From positions 1-26,931 of the forward strand of contig CAYVJG010000038.1 in assembly GCA_964451785.1 (NCBI GenBank): a stretch of DNA of 26,931 bases, in the 5' to 3' direction. Numbering within the stretch: the first letter of the stretch is position 1; the number at the start of each line of letters is the position of its first letter. This document shows positions 12,666 through 22,377 of the stretch, piece after piece. A program made the position numbers and the translations under genes. The notes below the pieces were generated by a model. The model ran no database searches. It was not told the origin of the DNA and saw nothing but the letters and a program-made list of their open reading frames with translations. Source of the stretch: JAJYSO01 sp964451785 (GTDB taxonomy: Bacteria; Bacteroidota; Bacteroidia; Flavobacteriales; Flavobacteriaceae).

Positions 12666-14627
12666 ATGACAACTGATAAAAAAATACTGAATCGCTTCTA
12701 CTTAATTGTAGTGTTACTGCTCATTTTTTCAATGGCGGTAGGGGCGAAAATGCTCAATATTCAGTTTGTCAATGATGAAAAATATGAAGCTTTAGCCGAA
12801 AAACGCGTTTTTAAAAACTTTACAATTCCTGCTAATCGCGGTAATATTTACGATGCTAATGGAAACCTCTTGGCTACTTCCGTACCCAAATACGACATTC
12901 GTTTTGATGCTGTAACGGTAAGCCAAGAAGATTTTGATGCTAATTTACGTCCTTTGGCTGATAGCCTTTCTAAATTATTAGGAAACAGCTCTACTTATTA
13001 TGTACGTCGTTTACGACATGCCCGAAAAAGCGGCAACCGTTATCTGTTTATAGCGCGAAACTTGGGCTATGCAGATTATATAAAGATTAAAAACTTCCCT
13101 CTTTTTGAAAAAGGGCCTTATAAAGGAGGAATTATAACTGAACAAAGTACGGTGAGAGAACAGCCGCTGGGAAAGATAGCTGAGCGCACTGTGGGACATA
13201 ATAATGCTGGCTTAGAAGGGGCTTATAACGAATATTTAGAAGGAGATGACGGGCATCGCTTAAAACAAAAAATTGCCAATGGCCTTTGGAAACCTATTAG
13301 TGATGCTAATGAAATAGATCCACAAGATGGATTAGATGTCATCTCAACCATCGATGTTAATATTCAAGATATTGTACATCACGCTTTGTTGCGTCAACTA
13401 GAAAAGTATGAAGCAGATCACGGAACCGCTGTGGTGATGGAAGTAGCTACCGGACAAATAAAAGGCATGGCTAACTTAGGTCGCACTAGCGATGGTAAGT
13501 ATTATGAAAAACGAAATTACGCCATTTGGCAGGCTCAAGAACCCGGCTCTACATTTAAGTTAATGTCGATTGTGGCTGCCTTAGAAGATCGGGTGGTTGA
13601 TACAGCTACGATTTTTGATTCTGAAGGAGGTACTGTTCGTTATTACGATCGCATTGTGCGTGATTCTCATCGCGGAGGTTACGGAAAGATATCGGCTGCA
13701 CGTGCTTTTGAAGTCTCATCGAATACGGTCTTTTCTAAAATTATTACTGAAGGGTATAAAGACAACCCTGAGGCCTTTATCAATCGCTTAGAATACATGG
13801 GATTAGGCGATAAATTAGGTTTAGAAATAAAAGGTGAAGGACAACCGATAATTCCACATCCCGGTGATAAAAATTGGTATGGTACAACTTTGCCTTGGAT
13901 GTCTTTTGGATACGGTATTTTACTCACGCCTTTGCAAACACTCAACTTTTACAATGCTATCGCTAATGATGGAATTGCGGTTAAACCACGATTGATAAAA
14001 GAAATAAGAGATGGTAATTTGGTGGTTAAAAGCTTTACTAAACCACAAACGCATTCTATTTGCTCTCGTGAAACGGCCTTAATAGCGCAGGCACTGATGA
14101 AACATACCGTTGAGCGCGGGACAGCTAGTGGTATTGCACTAGATAAATTAGATTTAGCCGGAAAAACCGGAACCGCAGTGGCGAGTTATAACACACAAGG
14201 ACGTACAGAATATACGGCTTCTTTTGCGGGCTTTTTCCCGGCAGATAATCCTAAATACTCTTGTATTATAGTGGTCAATAATCCCAATACACGTATTGGG
14301 TTTTATGGTAGTCAAGTGGCTGCACCTGCATTTCAAGAAATTGCTAAAAAAATATTTGTGCGAACCCCTCAATTAGACACAATTAAATCGATTGAAATTG
14401 AACACAAACCTTTTGTTGAAGATTATAATGACTATTATGCATTAAGCGATAAGTATAAAACCATAATGCCTAATGTGATAGGGTTGCCTGCGATGGATGC
14501 AGTGGCGCTGTTAGAAAATATGGGATTAAAACCACATTTTTCTGGAGCCGGAATTGTTACGCATCAATCTATTTCAAAAGGAAAACACATACGTAAAGGA
14601 GAAAAAATTAGTTTGAGAACACGGTGA
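12666..14627 (+). CDS. ftsI: Septal peptidoglycan transpeptidase FtsI (PBP3 type) with C-terminal PASTA domain
   Basis: This 653-residue class B penicillin-binding protein crosslinks septal peptidoglycan. It has one N-terminal membrane span (about 9-28), a dimerisation/pedestal domain (about 50-230, with IPANRGNIYDANGNLLATS and GLEGAYNEYLEG), and the transpeptidase domain. Catalytic motifs are S295-T-F-K298, S351-S-N353 and K500-T-G502. The last 55 residues (about 599-653, MPNVIGLPAMDAVALLENMG) form a single PASTA domain. PASTA tails are better known on Gram-positive penicillin-binding proteins but are usual on Bacteroidota FtsI. Its stop overlaps the murE GTG start by 4 bases (GTGA). In some annotations it is called a Spo5D-type PBP. 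Confidence 0.94.
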   Translation: MTTDKKILNRFYLIVVLLLIFSMAVGAKMLNIQFVNDEKYEALAEKRVFKNFTIPANRGNIYDANGNLLATSVPKYDIRFDAVTVSQEDFDANLRPLADSLSKLLGNSSTYYVRRLRHARKSGNRYLFIARNLGYADYIKIKNFPLFEKGPYKGGIITEQSTVREQPLGKIAERTVGHNNAGLEGAYNEYLEGDDGHRLKQKIANGLWKPISDANEIDPQDGLDVISTIDVNIQDIVHHALLRQLEKYEADHGTAVVMEVATGQIKGMANLGRTSDGKYYEKRNYAIWQAQEPGSTFKLMSIVAALEDRVVDTATIFDSEGGTVRYYDRIVRDSHRGGYGKISAARAFEVSSNTVFSKIITEGYKDNPEAFINRLEYMGLGDKLGLEIKGEGQPIIPHPGDKNWYGTTLPWMSFGYGILLTPLQTLNFYNAIANDGIAVKPRLIKEIRDGNLVVKSFTKPQTHSICSRETALIAQALMKHTVERGTASGIALDKLDLAGKTGTAVASYNTQGRTEYTASFAGFFPADNPKYSCIIVVNNPNTRIGFYGSQVAAPAFQEIAKKIFVRTPQLDTIKSIEIEHKPFVEDYNDYYALSDKYKTIMPNVIGLPAMDAVALLENMGLKPHFSGAGIVTHQSISKGKHIRKGEKISLRTR

Positions 14628-16093
14628 AGAAGACGTTAAAAGACATATTGTATAAAGTTGCTGTAGAGACTGTAGAAGGCTCAACTCATGTTGATACCCA
14701 AGGCTTAGCCTTAGATTCACGTAAAGTTGAACCAGGATCTGTCTTTGTAGCTATTGATGGAGTAGCAGCTGATGGACATGCTTTTATAGATAATGCTGTA
14801 CAGCAAGGAGCTGTAGCTGTGGTACACGAACACGAAGTGGATGATAAACAGCCAGGCATCGTTTATGTTAAAGTAGCTGATACCAAAGAAGCGATGGCCA
14901 TTATGGCTTCTAACTTCTACGATAATCCTTCTGAAAATTTACAACTCGTTGGTGTTACAGGAACTAATGGCAAAACGACTGTGGCAACATTGCTTTATCA
15001 ACTGTTTAGCAATGCCGGTTATAAAGTAGGACTTATCTCAACTGTAGTTATTAAAATAGGTGATAAAAGTTTTCCTACACGCTTGACAACCCCTGATTCA
15101 TTGACTATAAATGCGTATTTAAAGCAGATGAATGAAGTCGGAGTTGAATATTGCTTTATGGAAGCGAGCTCTCACGGGATAGCTCAAAAACGCACCGCAG
15201 GATTGCATTTTGCCGGAGGAATTTTTACAAACCTATCTCATGATCACCTCGATTATCACAAAACCTTTGCCGAATACCGCAATGTGAAGAAAAGCTTTTT
15301 TGATCATTTGCCAAAATCGGCTTTTGCTTTGACCAATAGTGATGATAAAAATGGGTTGTACATGTTGCAAAACAGTAAAGCAATCAAAAAAACCTACGCC
15401 CTTAAAACTTTAGCAGATTACAAAGCCAAGATACTTGAAGATGGATTTCAAGGCATGCTGCTCAATATTGATAATACTGAGGTATGGACCAAGTTGATAG
15501 GTGATTTTAACGCTTATAACTTGTTGGCTATCTATGCTGCAGCTGATCTATTAGGTTTACCTAAAGGTGATAATTTAGTACACTTAAGTGAATTGGTGCC
15601 GGTTGAAGGTCGTTTTGAATATGTACTTTCTCCTTCAAAAGAAATTACGGCTATTGTTGATTATGCGCATACCCCGGATGCCTTAGCTAATGTATTGAAA
15701 ACAATTAACAGTATTCGCTCTAAAAACGAAACGCTACTTACCGTTGTTGGTTGTGGTGGTGATCGCGATAAAACTAAGCGCCCTGAGATGGGAAAAGTGG
15801 CCGCTGAGTTGAGTGATAAAGTGATTTATACGAGTGATAATCCGCGTTCTGAAGAACCTGAATTGATTATTAAGGATATTGAAGCCGGTGTGCCACCACA
15901 GGCTTATCACAAAACCTTGTCTATTGTCAATCGAAAAGAAGCTATTAAAACAGCTTGTTGCATGACTAATCCTGGCGATATCATTTTAATTGCAGGAAAA
16001 GGCCATGAAACCTATCAAGAGGTTAAAGGTGTTCGCCATCATTTTGACGATTTGGAACTAGTCACTGAATTTTTAAAAAATATGAAGAAGTAG
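14624..16093 (+). CDS. murE: UDP-MurNAc-tripeptide synthetase (MurE), meso-DAP type
   Basis: This 489-residue cytoplasmic ATP-dependent ligase adds the third residue of the peptidoglycan stem peptide. The P-loop is VTGTNGKTT (111-119). The SSHG segment (182-185) and NLSHDHLDYH (203-212) bind substrate and metal. A Lys at 222/223 sits where the carbamylated lysine is expected. DNPR (405-408) followed by SEEPELI is the signature that selects meso-diaminopimelate over lysine, fitting a Gram-negative wall and the DAP-binding OmpA domain at 4272. The start is a GTG at 14624 overlapping the ftsI stop. An 11-residue-longer or shorter start is not evident. Confidence 0.95.
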   Translation: MKKTLKDILYKVAVETVEGSTHVDTQGLALDSRKVEPGSVFVAIDGVAADGHAFIDNAVQQGAVAVVHEHEVDDKQPGIVYVKVADTKEAMAIMASNFYDNPSENLQLVGVTGTNGKTTVATLLYQLFSNAGYKVGLISTVVIKIGDKSFPTRLTTPDSLTINAYLKQMNEVGVEYCFMEASSHGIAQKRTAGLHFAGGIFTNLSHDHLDYHKTFAEYRNVKKSFFDHLPKSAFALTNSDDKNGLYMLQNSKAIKKTYALKTLADYKAKILEDGFQGMLLNIDNTEVWTKLIGDFNAYNLLAIYAAADLLGLPKGDNLVHLSELVPVEGRFEYVLSPSKEITAIVDYAHTPDALANVLKTINSIRSKNETLLTVVGCGGDRDKTKRPEMGKVAAELSDKVIYTSDNPRSEEPELIIKDIEAGVPPQAYHKTLSIVNRKEAIKTACCMTNPGDIILIAGKGHETYQEVKGVRHHFDDLELVTEFLKNMKK

Positions 16094-16103
16094 TAGAAGA
16101 ATT

Positions 16104-17333
16104 ATGCTGTATTATTTATTTAAATATCTAGAAAACCAATACGACTTCCCCGGAGGACAATTATTTGAATTCCTCAGTTTCCGGGCAAGTATGGCTATAA
16201 TTCTGTCATTACTTATATCTACTATTTTCGGTAAGCGCATTATCAATTATTTGTTGAGAAAACAGGTGGGTGAAACCGTGCGTAAATTGGGACTTGAAGG
16301 CCAGGAAGAAAAAGCTGGAACGCCTACAATGGGTGGGATAATAATCATTATAGCTACCTTAATTCCGGTTTTACTGCTCGCGCGTTTAGATAATATTTAT
16401 GTTATTCTGTTGATTATAACCACCTTATGGATGGGGGCTATAGGTTTTTTAGACGATTATATTAAAACTTTTCGCAAAAATAAAGAAGGCTTAAAAGGGC
16501 GATTTAAAATTGTTGGACAGATAGGTTTAGGGATTATTGTTGGTGCTACCATGTATTTTCATCCCGATATTACTATTCGTGAACAATCGGATAATTTGCA
16601 AGCTACTCATGTTCAAGTCAATCGCGAATTGGGTTATTTTGGGGAAGCACACAAATCGACTAAAACAACCATTCCATTTTTTAAAGGAAATGAATTTGAC
16701 TATGCGAGTTTAATTGATTGGATAGATCCAAGCTTGCACAGCTGGGCGTGGTTGGTATTTATTCCTGTAGTTATATTTATTGTTACAGCCGTATCAAATG
16801 GCGCTAATCTTACGGATGGACTCGACGGACTCGCCGCCGGATCCTCGACCATAGTGGTTTTGGCATTAGGTGTTTTTGCCTGGATATCGGGTAATATCAT
16901 TTTTGCCGATTACCTCAATGTGATGAATATTCCCGACTCTGGCGAAATGTCCATATTTATTACGGCGCTGGCGGGAGCCTTGATAGGTTTCTTGTGGTAT
17001 AATACTTACCCGGCTCAAGTATTTATGGGCGATACAGGAAGTTTGACTATTGGTGGAATTATAGCCGTTTTGGCTATAGCCGTGCGCAAAGAGTTGTTGA
17101 TTCCGGTATTGTGTGGTGTGTTTTTAGTCGAAAACCTATCGGTTATCATGCAGGTGAGCTGGTTTAAATATACCAAAAAGAAAACAGGTGTGGGCCGACG
17201 TATATTTTTGATGTCTCCGCTGCACCATCACTTTCAGAAACGCGGTTTTCACGAAAGTAAAATTGTAGTTCGCTTTTGGATTATCGGCATTTTGTTAGCA
17301 GTAATGACCATTGTAACCCTTAAAATTAGATAG
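16104..17333 (+). CDS. mraY: Phospho-MurNAc-pentapeptide transferase (MraY)
   Basis: This 409-residue polytopic inner membrane enzyme transfers phospho-MurNAc-pentapeptide to undecaprenyl phosphate, forming lipid I. Key sites are TPTMGG (73-78), the metal/catalytic LDDY (116-119), NGANLTDGLDGLA (232-244), the FMGDTGS loop (307-313, Asp310), and PLHHHFQKRG (372-381). It is about 50 residues longer than the E. coli enzyme because of an insertion at about 151-215 between transmembrane helices (YFHPDITI to IDWIDPSLHS), rich in charged residues. This enlarged form is common in Bacteroidota. The start lies 10 bases after murE; murD begins 2 bases after its stop. Confidence 0.95.
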   Translation: MLYYLFKYLENQYDFPGGQLFEFLSFRASMAIILSLLISTIFGKRIINYLLRKQVGETVRKLGLEGQEEKAGTPTMGGIIIIIATLIPVLLLARLDNIYVILLIITTLWMGAIGFLDDYIKTFRKNKEGLKGRFKIVGQIGLGIIVGATMYFHPDITIREQSDNLQATHVQVNRELGYFGEAHKSTKTTIPFFKGNEFDYASLIDWIDPSLHSWAWLVFIPVVIFIVTAVSNGANLTDGLDGLAAGSSTIVVLALGVFAWISGNIIFADYLNVMNIPDSGEMSIFITALAGALIGFLWYNTYPAQVFMGDTGSLTIGGIIAVLAIAVRKELLIPVLCGVFLVENLSVIMQVSWFKYTKKKTGVGRRIFLMSPLHHHFQKRGFHESKIVVRFWIIGILLAVMTIVTLKIR

Positions 17334-17335
17334 CT

Positions 17336-18676
17336 ATGCCTGAAAAATTAGTCGTATTAGGAGCTGGTGAAAGTGGTGTCGGAGCGGCATTGCTAGGGCA
17401 AAAACAGGGGTTTGAGGTTTTTGTATCTGACTTTGGTGCACTCATCAGTCAAGCCAAAGAAACCTTGACGCAGGCTGGTATCCAGTGGGAAGAAAATGGG
17501 CATGACACCAACCGAATTTTGACGGCTGACTTAGTGATTAAAAGTCCGGGTATCGCCGAAAAAACCGCCATAGTTAAGGCTATAAGAACAAATGAAATTC
17601 CTTTGATATCTGAAGTTGAATTTGCCGCGCGCTATACAACAGCAAAATTAATTGCCGTAACCGGCAGTAATGGCAAAACAACAGTGGTATCTTGGATTGC
17701 TAATATCCTGAAAAATGCTGAAGCCAATTATATCTTAGCGGGAAATATAGGCGATAGCTTCGCTAAAAGCGTGGCTTTTGATAACCACCCTGAATATTAT
17801 GTGTTAGAGGTAAGTAGCTTTCAATTAGACGATATTGTTGACTTTCATCCCTATATCGCGGTGATTACTAATATTACACCAGATCATTTAGATCGGTATA
17901 ATTATGATTTTCAACAGTATATAGACGCAAAATTTAAAATTACAAAAAATCAAACACAACAAGATTACTTTATCTATGACGCTGATGATGAGGTGATCAA
18001 GCAACAATTAGAACTTAAATCTATTAAGGTTAATAAAATCCCATTGTCGTTTAAAAAGCTCAATGGCTTAGGTACGACAATTATGGATGATAAAATGATA
18101 ACACTATTAAAAGGTCGCACTTTTGATATGAACTCTAAAGAGTTTGGATTAAAAGGAGATCACAATGCTAAAAACGCTATGGCAGCATCAACAGTGGCTA
18201 ACTTGCTCAATATTAGAAAAGATACAATTCGCCGAAGTCTGCAAGGCTTTCAAGGCGTTGAACACCGCTTAGAGCCGGTGATGAAGGTTAAAAATGTACA
18301 ATACATTAACGATTCTAAAGCAACTAATATCAACTCGACCTTTTACGCTTTAAAAACTGTTCGCCCTAAAACGATTTGGATTGTGGGCGGCGTGGATAAG
18401 GGAAATGACTATTCTGAATTACTTCCTCTAGTCAATGAAAAGGTGAAAGCTATTATTTGCCTAGGAATAAATAATTCTAAAATCATTGATAGTTTTGATA
18501 ACTGTGTCGATACATTAGTAGAAGCAAGATCGATGAATGAGGCTGTGCAAATGGCTTATCATTTGGCCGAAGATGGCGATACCGTATTGCTCTCTCCGGC
18601 ATGTGCCAGTTTTGACTTATTCAAAAACTATGAAGACCGCGGTCGCCAGTTTAAAGCAGCTGTAAGCAACTTATAA
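17336..18676 (+). CDS. murD: UDP-MurNAc-L-alanine:D-glutamate ligase (MurD)
   Basis: This 446-residue cytoplasmic ligase adds D-glutamate to UDP-MurNAc-L-Ala. The N-terminal Rossmann domain begins LVVLGAGESGVGAALLG. The ATP P-loop is TGSNGKTT (109-116), with EVSSFQLDDI and the metal-site NITPDHLDRY following. The C-terminal domain has EHRLEPV, NDSKATNINS (the MurD-specific ATP/substrate segment), and the terminal LLSPACASFDLFKNYEDRG, which is characteristic of MurD. It is tightly packed between mraY and ftsW (17-base gap). Confidence 0.95.
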   Translation: MPEKLVVLGAGESGVGAALLGQKQGFEVFVSDFGALISQAKETLTQAGIQWEENGHDTNRILTADLVIKSPGIAEKTAIVKAIRTNEIPLISEVEFAARYTTAKLIAVTGSNGKTTVVSWIANILKNAEANYILAGNIGDSFAKSVAFDNHPEYYVLEVSSFQLDDIVDFHPYIAVITNITPDHLDRYNYDFQQYIDAKFKITKNQTQQDYFIYDADDEVIKQQLELKSIKVNKIPLSFKKLNGLGTTIMDDKMITLLKGRTFDMNSKEFGLKGDHNAKNAMAASTVANLLNIRKDTIRRSLQGFQGVEHRLEPVMKVKNVQYINDSKATNINSTFYALKTVRPKTIWIVGGVDKGNDYSELLPLVNEKVKAIICLGINNSKIIDSFDNCVDTLVEARSMNEAVQMAYHLAEDGDTVLLSPACASFDLFKNYEDRGRQFKAAVSNL

Positions 18677-18693
18677 AATAATATATCCGTAGA

Positions 18694-19920
18694 GTGACTA
18701 AAGAAAGAAACATAACACTAAAACGCTTGTTCTCTCAATTAAAGGGAGATAAATCCGTGTGGGCGGTTACAGCTTTATTGGCGCTGTTTTCGTTTATCCC
18801 GATTTACAGTGCAAGTAGTAATTTAGCTTATCTCTATGGTGATGGAAATACCTTTCAATACCTTTCTACACATTTTTTACATATCATCTTTGGATTTGTA
18901 ATTATGTACACTTTCCATCGCATTCCTTATCACTACTTTAGAGGGTTGTCAATTATAGCGCTTCCGTTGATTATAGGCTTGTTGCTATACACTTTACTGC
19001 AAGGTACAACTATTCAAGGGGCAACGGCCAGCCGATGGATAACCATTCCGATTATCAATAAATCATTCCAAACTTCTACTTTGGCAACGGTGGTGTTGAT
19101 GGTTTATGTCGCCCGTTATTTATCTAAGGTAAAAGAAGAGCAGATAACTTTTAAAAATAGTTTTTGGCCTTTGTGGTTTCCGGTTATTTTGGTGGTCGGA
19201 CTGATCTTACCGGCTAACCTTTCTACAGCAGCAATTTTAAGCTTTATGGTGATGCTGTTGGTTTTTATAGGTGGATATCCTATAAAATATTTGCTAGCCA
19301 TGATAGGCGTAGGGATAGTTTGTTTTGGAATATTCTTATTATTAGCTAAGGCTCTCCCTGAAGTTATGCCTAGCCGATTGGCTACTTGGGAAAGCCGTAT
19401 TGAAAATTTTATTAATGGCGAAGGTAAAGGTGACAACTATCAAATTCAACGTTCTAAAATAGCTATTGCTCGCGGCGGAATTACAGGCGTTGGTATAGGT
19501 AAAAGTGTTGAACGCAACTTTTTACCACAATCATCTTCCGACTTTATTTATGCGATTATAGTTGAAGAAATGGGCTTAGTAGGTGGCGTGTTTGTCATGC
19601 TGTTATACCTTTGGTTACTCTATAGGTTTGTGGTTATCGCCTCTAAATCAGAAACAGTGTTTGGCAAATTATTAGTCATTGGTGTAGGAATACCTATTAT
19701 CTTTCAAGCCTTTGTCAATATGGCGGTTACCGTTCAATTATTTCCGGTTACTGGGCAAACCTTACCGCTTATCAGTGATGGTGGAACTTCTATTTGGATG
19801 ACTTGTGCAGCTATTGGATTGATTTTAGGCGTCAGTGTGAAACGCAATAAACAAGAATTACAGGAACTAGAAGAAAAAGCTGAGGAAAATCCGTTAGAAA
19901 TTTTAAGCGAAGCGATATGA
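18694..19920 (+). CDS. ftsW: Septal peptidoglycan glycosyltransferase FtsW
   Basis: This 408-residue SEDS-family polymerase makes glycan strands from lipid II during division together with FtsI. About ten transmembrane helices are visible. Family motifs include the N-terminal FSFIPIYSASSNLAY, the large periplasmic loop with GKGDNYQIQRSKIAIARGGITGVG (split by a turn), DFIYAIIVEEMGLVGG, and the C-terminal GQTLPLISDGGTSIW. The start is a GTG at 18694; no ATG lies close by in frame, and the cytoplasmic leader before the first helix (about 22 residues) is of normal length. The C-terminal tail is acidic. Its stop overlaps the murG start (ATGA). Confidence 0.94.
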   Translation: MTKERNITLKRLFSQLKGDKSVWAVTALLALFSFIPIYSASSNLAYLYGDGNTFQYLSTHFLHIIFGFVIMYTFHRIPYHYFRGLSIIALPLIIGLLLYTLLQGTTIQGATASRWITIPIINKSFQTSTLATVVLMVYVARYLSKVKEEQITFKNSFWPLWFPVILVVGLILPANLSTAAILSFMVMLLVFIGGYPIKYLLAMIGVGIVCFGIFLLLAKALPEVMPSRLATWESRIENFINGEGKGDNYQIQRSKIAIARGGITGVGIGKSVERNFLPQSSSDFIYAIIVEEMGLVGGVFVMLLYLWLLYRFVVIASKSETVFGKLLVIGVGIPIIFQAFVNMAVTVQLFPVTGQTLPLISDGGTSIWMTCAAIGLILGVSVKRNKQELQELEEKAEENPLEILSEAI

Positions 19921-21011
19921 AAAAAATGAAATTTATCTTATCGGGAGGGGGCACAGGTGGACATATCTATCCGGCTATTGCTATTGCAGATGAGCTTAAA
20001 AAACGCTATCCGCAAGCAGATTTTCTGTTTGTCGGTGCTAAAGATCGCATGGAAATGCAAAAAGTTCCGCAAGCAGGCTATCCTATTGAAGGCCTTTGGA
20101 TTTCTGGTATCCAACGCAAATTGACACTAAAAAATCTTGCTTTTCCTTTTAAGCTCTTGAGTAGTTTGATGAAATCAAAACAAATTATCAAGCAATTTAA
20201 ACCCGATTTGGTAATCGGTACAGGAGGTTTTGCTAGTGGCCCACTACTTAAAGCGGCTAACCAAAAAAATATTCCTACTGTTTTACAAGAGCAGAATTCA
20301 TATGCCGGTATCACCAATAAATGGCTGGCTGATAAAGCCGATAAAATATGTGTGGCTTATGAAAATATGAGCGCCTATTTTCCAAATGATAAAATAGTGC
20401 TTACCGGCAATCCTGTGCGTCAAGATTTGTTGAATGTCACTGAAAAACGCACCGAAGCTCAAGACTATTTTAAATTAGATAAACAAAAAACTACGCTCTT
20501 AGTTTTAGGCGGAAGTCTAGGGGCGCGAACCATTAATCAAACCATTGCTAATCATTTAGACTGGTTTAAGACGAATGGCATTCAAATCATTTGGCAATGT
20601 GGCAAATTCTATTACGATCAGTATAAAACACATGCAGAAACGGGTTTTGTGCAAGTACATGCTTTTTTAGAAAAAATGGATTTAGCATATGCTGCTGCCG
20701 ATATTGTGATTTCTCGCTCAGGAGCCTTATCAGTAAGCGAATTGTGCTTGGTGGGTAAACCGGTTGTGTTTATTCCGTCACCTAATGTAGCCGAAGATCA
20801 CCAAACTAAAAATGCAAATGCACTGGCCGATAAAAAAGCGGCTTTGGTTATAAAAGAACAAAATATCACAACTGATTTTAAAGCCACTTTTAGTCAATTG
20901 CTAGCTTCTCCTGCGCAACAAGAAGAATTGGCTAAAAATATTAAATCAATGGCTAAGCCACAGGCTACACAAGCAATTGTTGATGAAATAGAAAAATTAT
21001 TAAACGTTTAA
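19917..21011 (+). CDS. murG: UDP-GlcNAc:lipid I N-acetylglucosamine transferase (MurG)
   Basis: This 364-residue GT28 glycosyltransferase, on the inner face of the cytoplasmic membrane, converts lipid I to lipid II. The N-terminal glycine loop SGGGTGGHIYPAIAIA (9-24) is diagnostic, followed by GYPIEGLWISG, IGTGGFASGP and QEQNSYAGITNKW. The C-terminal UDP-GlcNAc site includes GGSLGAR, ISRSGALSVSELCLVGKP and IPSPNVAEDHQTKNA. The ATG at 19917 overlaps the ftsW stop and fits the coupling seen across this operon; a second in-frame ATG three codons later is possible. Confidence 0.95.
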   Translation: MKKMKFILSGGGTGGHIYPAIAIADELKKRYPQADFLFVGAKDRMEMQKVPQAGYPIEGLWISGIQRKLTLKNLAFPFKLLSSLMKSKQIIKQFKPDLVIGTGGFASGPLLKAANQKNIPTVLQEQNSYAGITNKWLADKADKICVAYENMSAYFPNDKIVLTGNPVRQDLLNVTEKRTEAQDYFKLDKQKTTLLVLGGSLGARTINQTIANHLDWFKTNGIQIIWQCGKFYYDQYKTHAETGFVQVHAFLEKMDLAYAAADIVISRSGALSVSELCLVGKPVVFIPSPNVAEDHQTKNANALADKKAALVIKEQNITTDFKATFSQLLASPAQQEELAKNIKSMAKPQATQAIVDEIEKLLNV

Positions 21012-21021
21012 ACGAAGAAGA

Positions 21022-22377
21022 ATGAAGGGTTTTGATGAGATAAAAAATGTGTATTTTCTCGGTATAGGTGGTATCGGGATGAGTGCCTTGGCGCATTATT
21101 TTGTCTTGCATAACAAACGGGTTGCAGGCTATGACAAAACTCCAGGGAAAACCACCGCCCAGTTGCAAAGCAAAGGTGTAGAGCTGTGCTTTGACGATGA
21201 GGTAGAGCGTATACCCGAAACTTTTTTAGATACAGATAAAACCTTAATAATTTATACACCGGCCATTCCTGAAGACTTAAAGCTATTGCAGTTTTTTAAA
21301 TTTCGCGACTATAGATTAGAAAAACGCTCGCAGATTTTAGGCGATATTTCTAACGTAATGCCTACTTTGGCTGTGGCAGGAACCCATGGAAAAACCACAA
21401 CATCTGCTATTTTAGCGCATTTGTTAAAACAAGCTGATTATAAAATAACTGCTTTTTTAGGCGGGATCTGTGAGAATTATCAATCTAATTTTATTGGCGA
21501 TGGTAATGAGGCATGTGTGGTAGAGGCTGATGAATACGATAGATCCTTTTTAAAACTATCGCCTCAATATGTGGCCATCAACGCTATGGATCCCGATCAT
21601 TTAGATATCTATCAACGAGCCGAAGAACTCGAAAAATCTTTTCAACTTTTCGCTAAGAAAGTACCTAATCACCAGCATTTGTTTTTTAAAAAAGGACTCC
21701 CTTTGTCGGGTAATTCTCTAGCTGTAGAAGATAGTGCCGATTATGAAATTCAGGACGTTCAAATTATTGACGGTCAATATCACTTCAATTTTAAAACGCC
21801 ATCACAAGTATTAACGGACTTAGAATTTACTATTCCTGGAAGACATAATTTACAAAATGCCGGGATGGCACTAGCTATGGCCTTAGATTTTGGCGCTGAT
21901 CCGGCTAAATTGGCTAAGGGATTAAAATCTTTTAAAGGGGTTGATCGTCGATTTACCTACCATCTTAAGCAAGCAAATCTGGTGCTTATTGAAGATTATG
22001 CCCATCATCCCGAAGAACTCAGAGCTATCTGTGCCGCTACGCGCGAAATGTATCCGAATAAAAAAATTACAGCTGTTTTTCAACCACATCTCTATTCGCG
22101 TACGCGTGATTTTGCACAAGGCTTTGCCGATAGCTTAGCTGCTTTTGATCAAATTGTTTTATTGCCTATTTATCCGGCAAGAGAACAGCCTATTCCTGGT
22201 ATTGATTCAGCTTTTTTACTTAATTTGATTAAAAATGCAGACAAAAAAATAGTCACCAAAAAGGAACTGCCAGCTTTTTTGATTACTCAATCACCAGAGG
22301 TAGTCTTAATGTTAGGAGCAGGCGATATAGGAAACGAAGTTCAACCCGTAAAAAAAGCGTTGTTAGGTGAAAATTAA
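21022..22377 (+). CDS. murC: UDP-MurNAc:L-alanine ligase (MurC)
   Basis: This 451-residue cytoplasmic ligase starts the stem peptide by adding L-alanine to UDP-MurNAc. The N-terminal nucleotide fold is YFLGIGGIGMSALAHYF (11-27). The P-loop is AGTHGKTTT (119-127), followed by EADEYDRSFL and NAMDPDHLDIY. The C-terminal domain has RHNLQNA, GVDRRF, and the MurC-type EDYAHHPEEL and FQPHLYSRTRDF. Its last 11 bases overlap the ftsQ start. Confidence 0.95.
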   Translation: MKGFDEIKNVYFLGIGGIGMSALAHYFVLHNKRVAGYDKTPGKTTAQLQSKGVELCFDDEVERIPETFLDTDKTLIIYTPAIPEDLKLLQFFKFRDYRLEKRSQILGDISNVMPTLAVAGTHGKTTTSAILAHLLKQADYKITAFLGGICENYQSNFIGDGNEACVVEADEYDRSFLKLSPQYVAINAMDPDHLDIYQRAEELEKSFQLFAKKVPNHQHLFFKKGLPLSGNSLAVEDSADYEIQDVQIIDGQYHFNFKTPSQVLTDLEFTIPGRHNLQNAGMALAMALDFGADPAKLAKGLKSFKGVDRRFTYHLKQANLVLIEDYAHHPEELRAICAATREMYPNKKITAVFQPHLYSRTRDFAQGFADSLAAFDQIVLLPIYPAREQPIPGIDSAFLLNLIKNADKKIVTKKELPAFLITQSPEVVLMLGAGDIGNEVQPVKKALLGEN

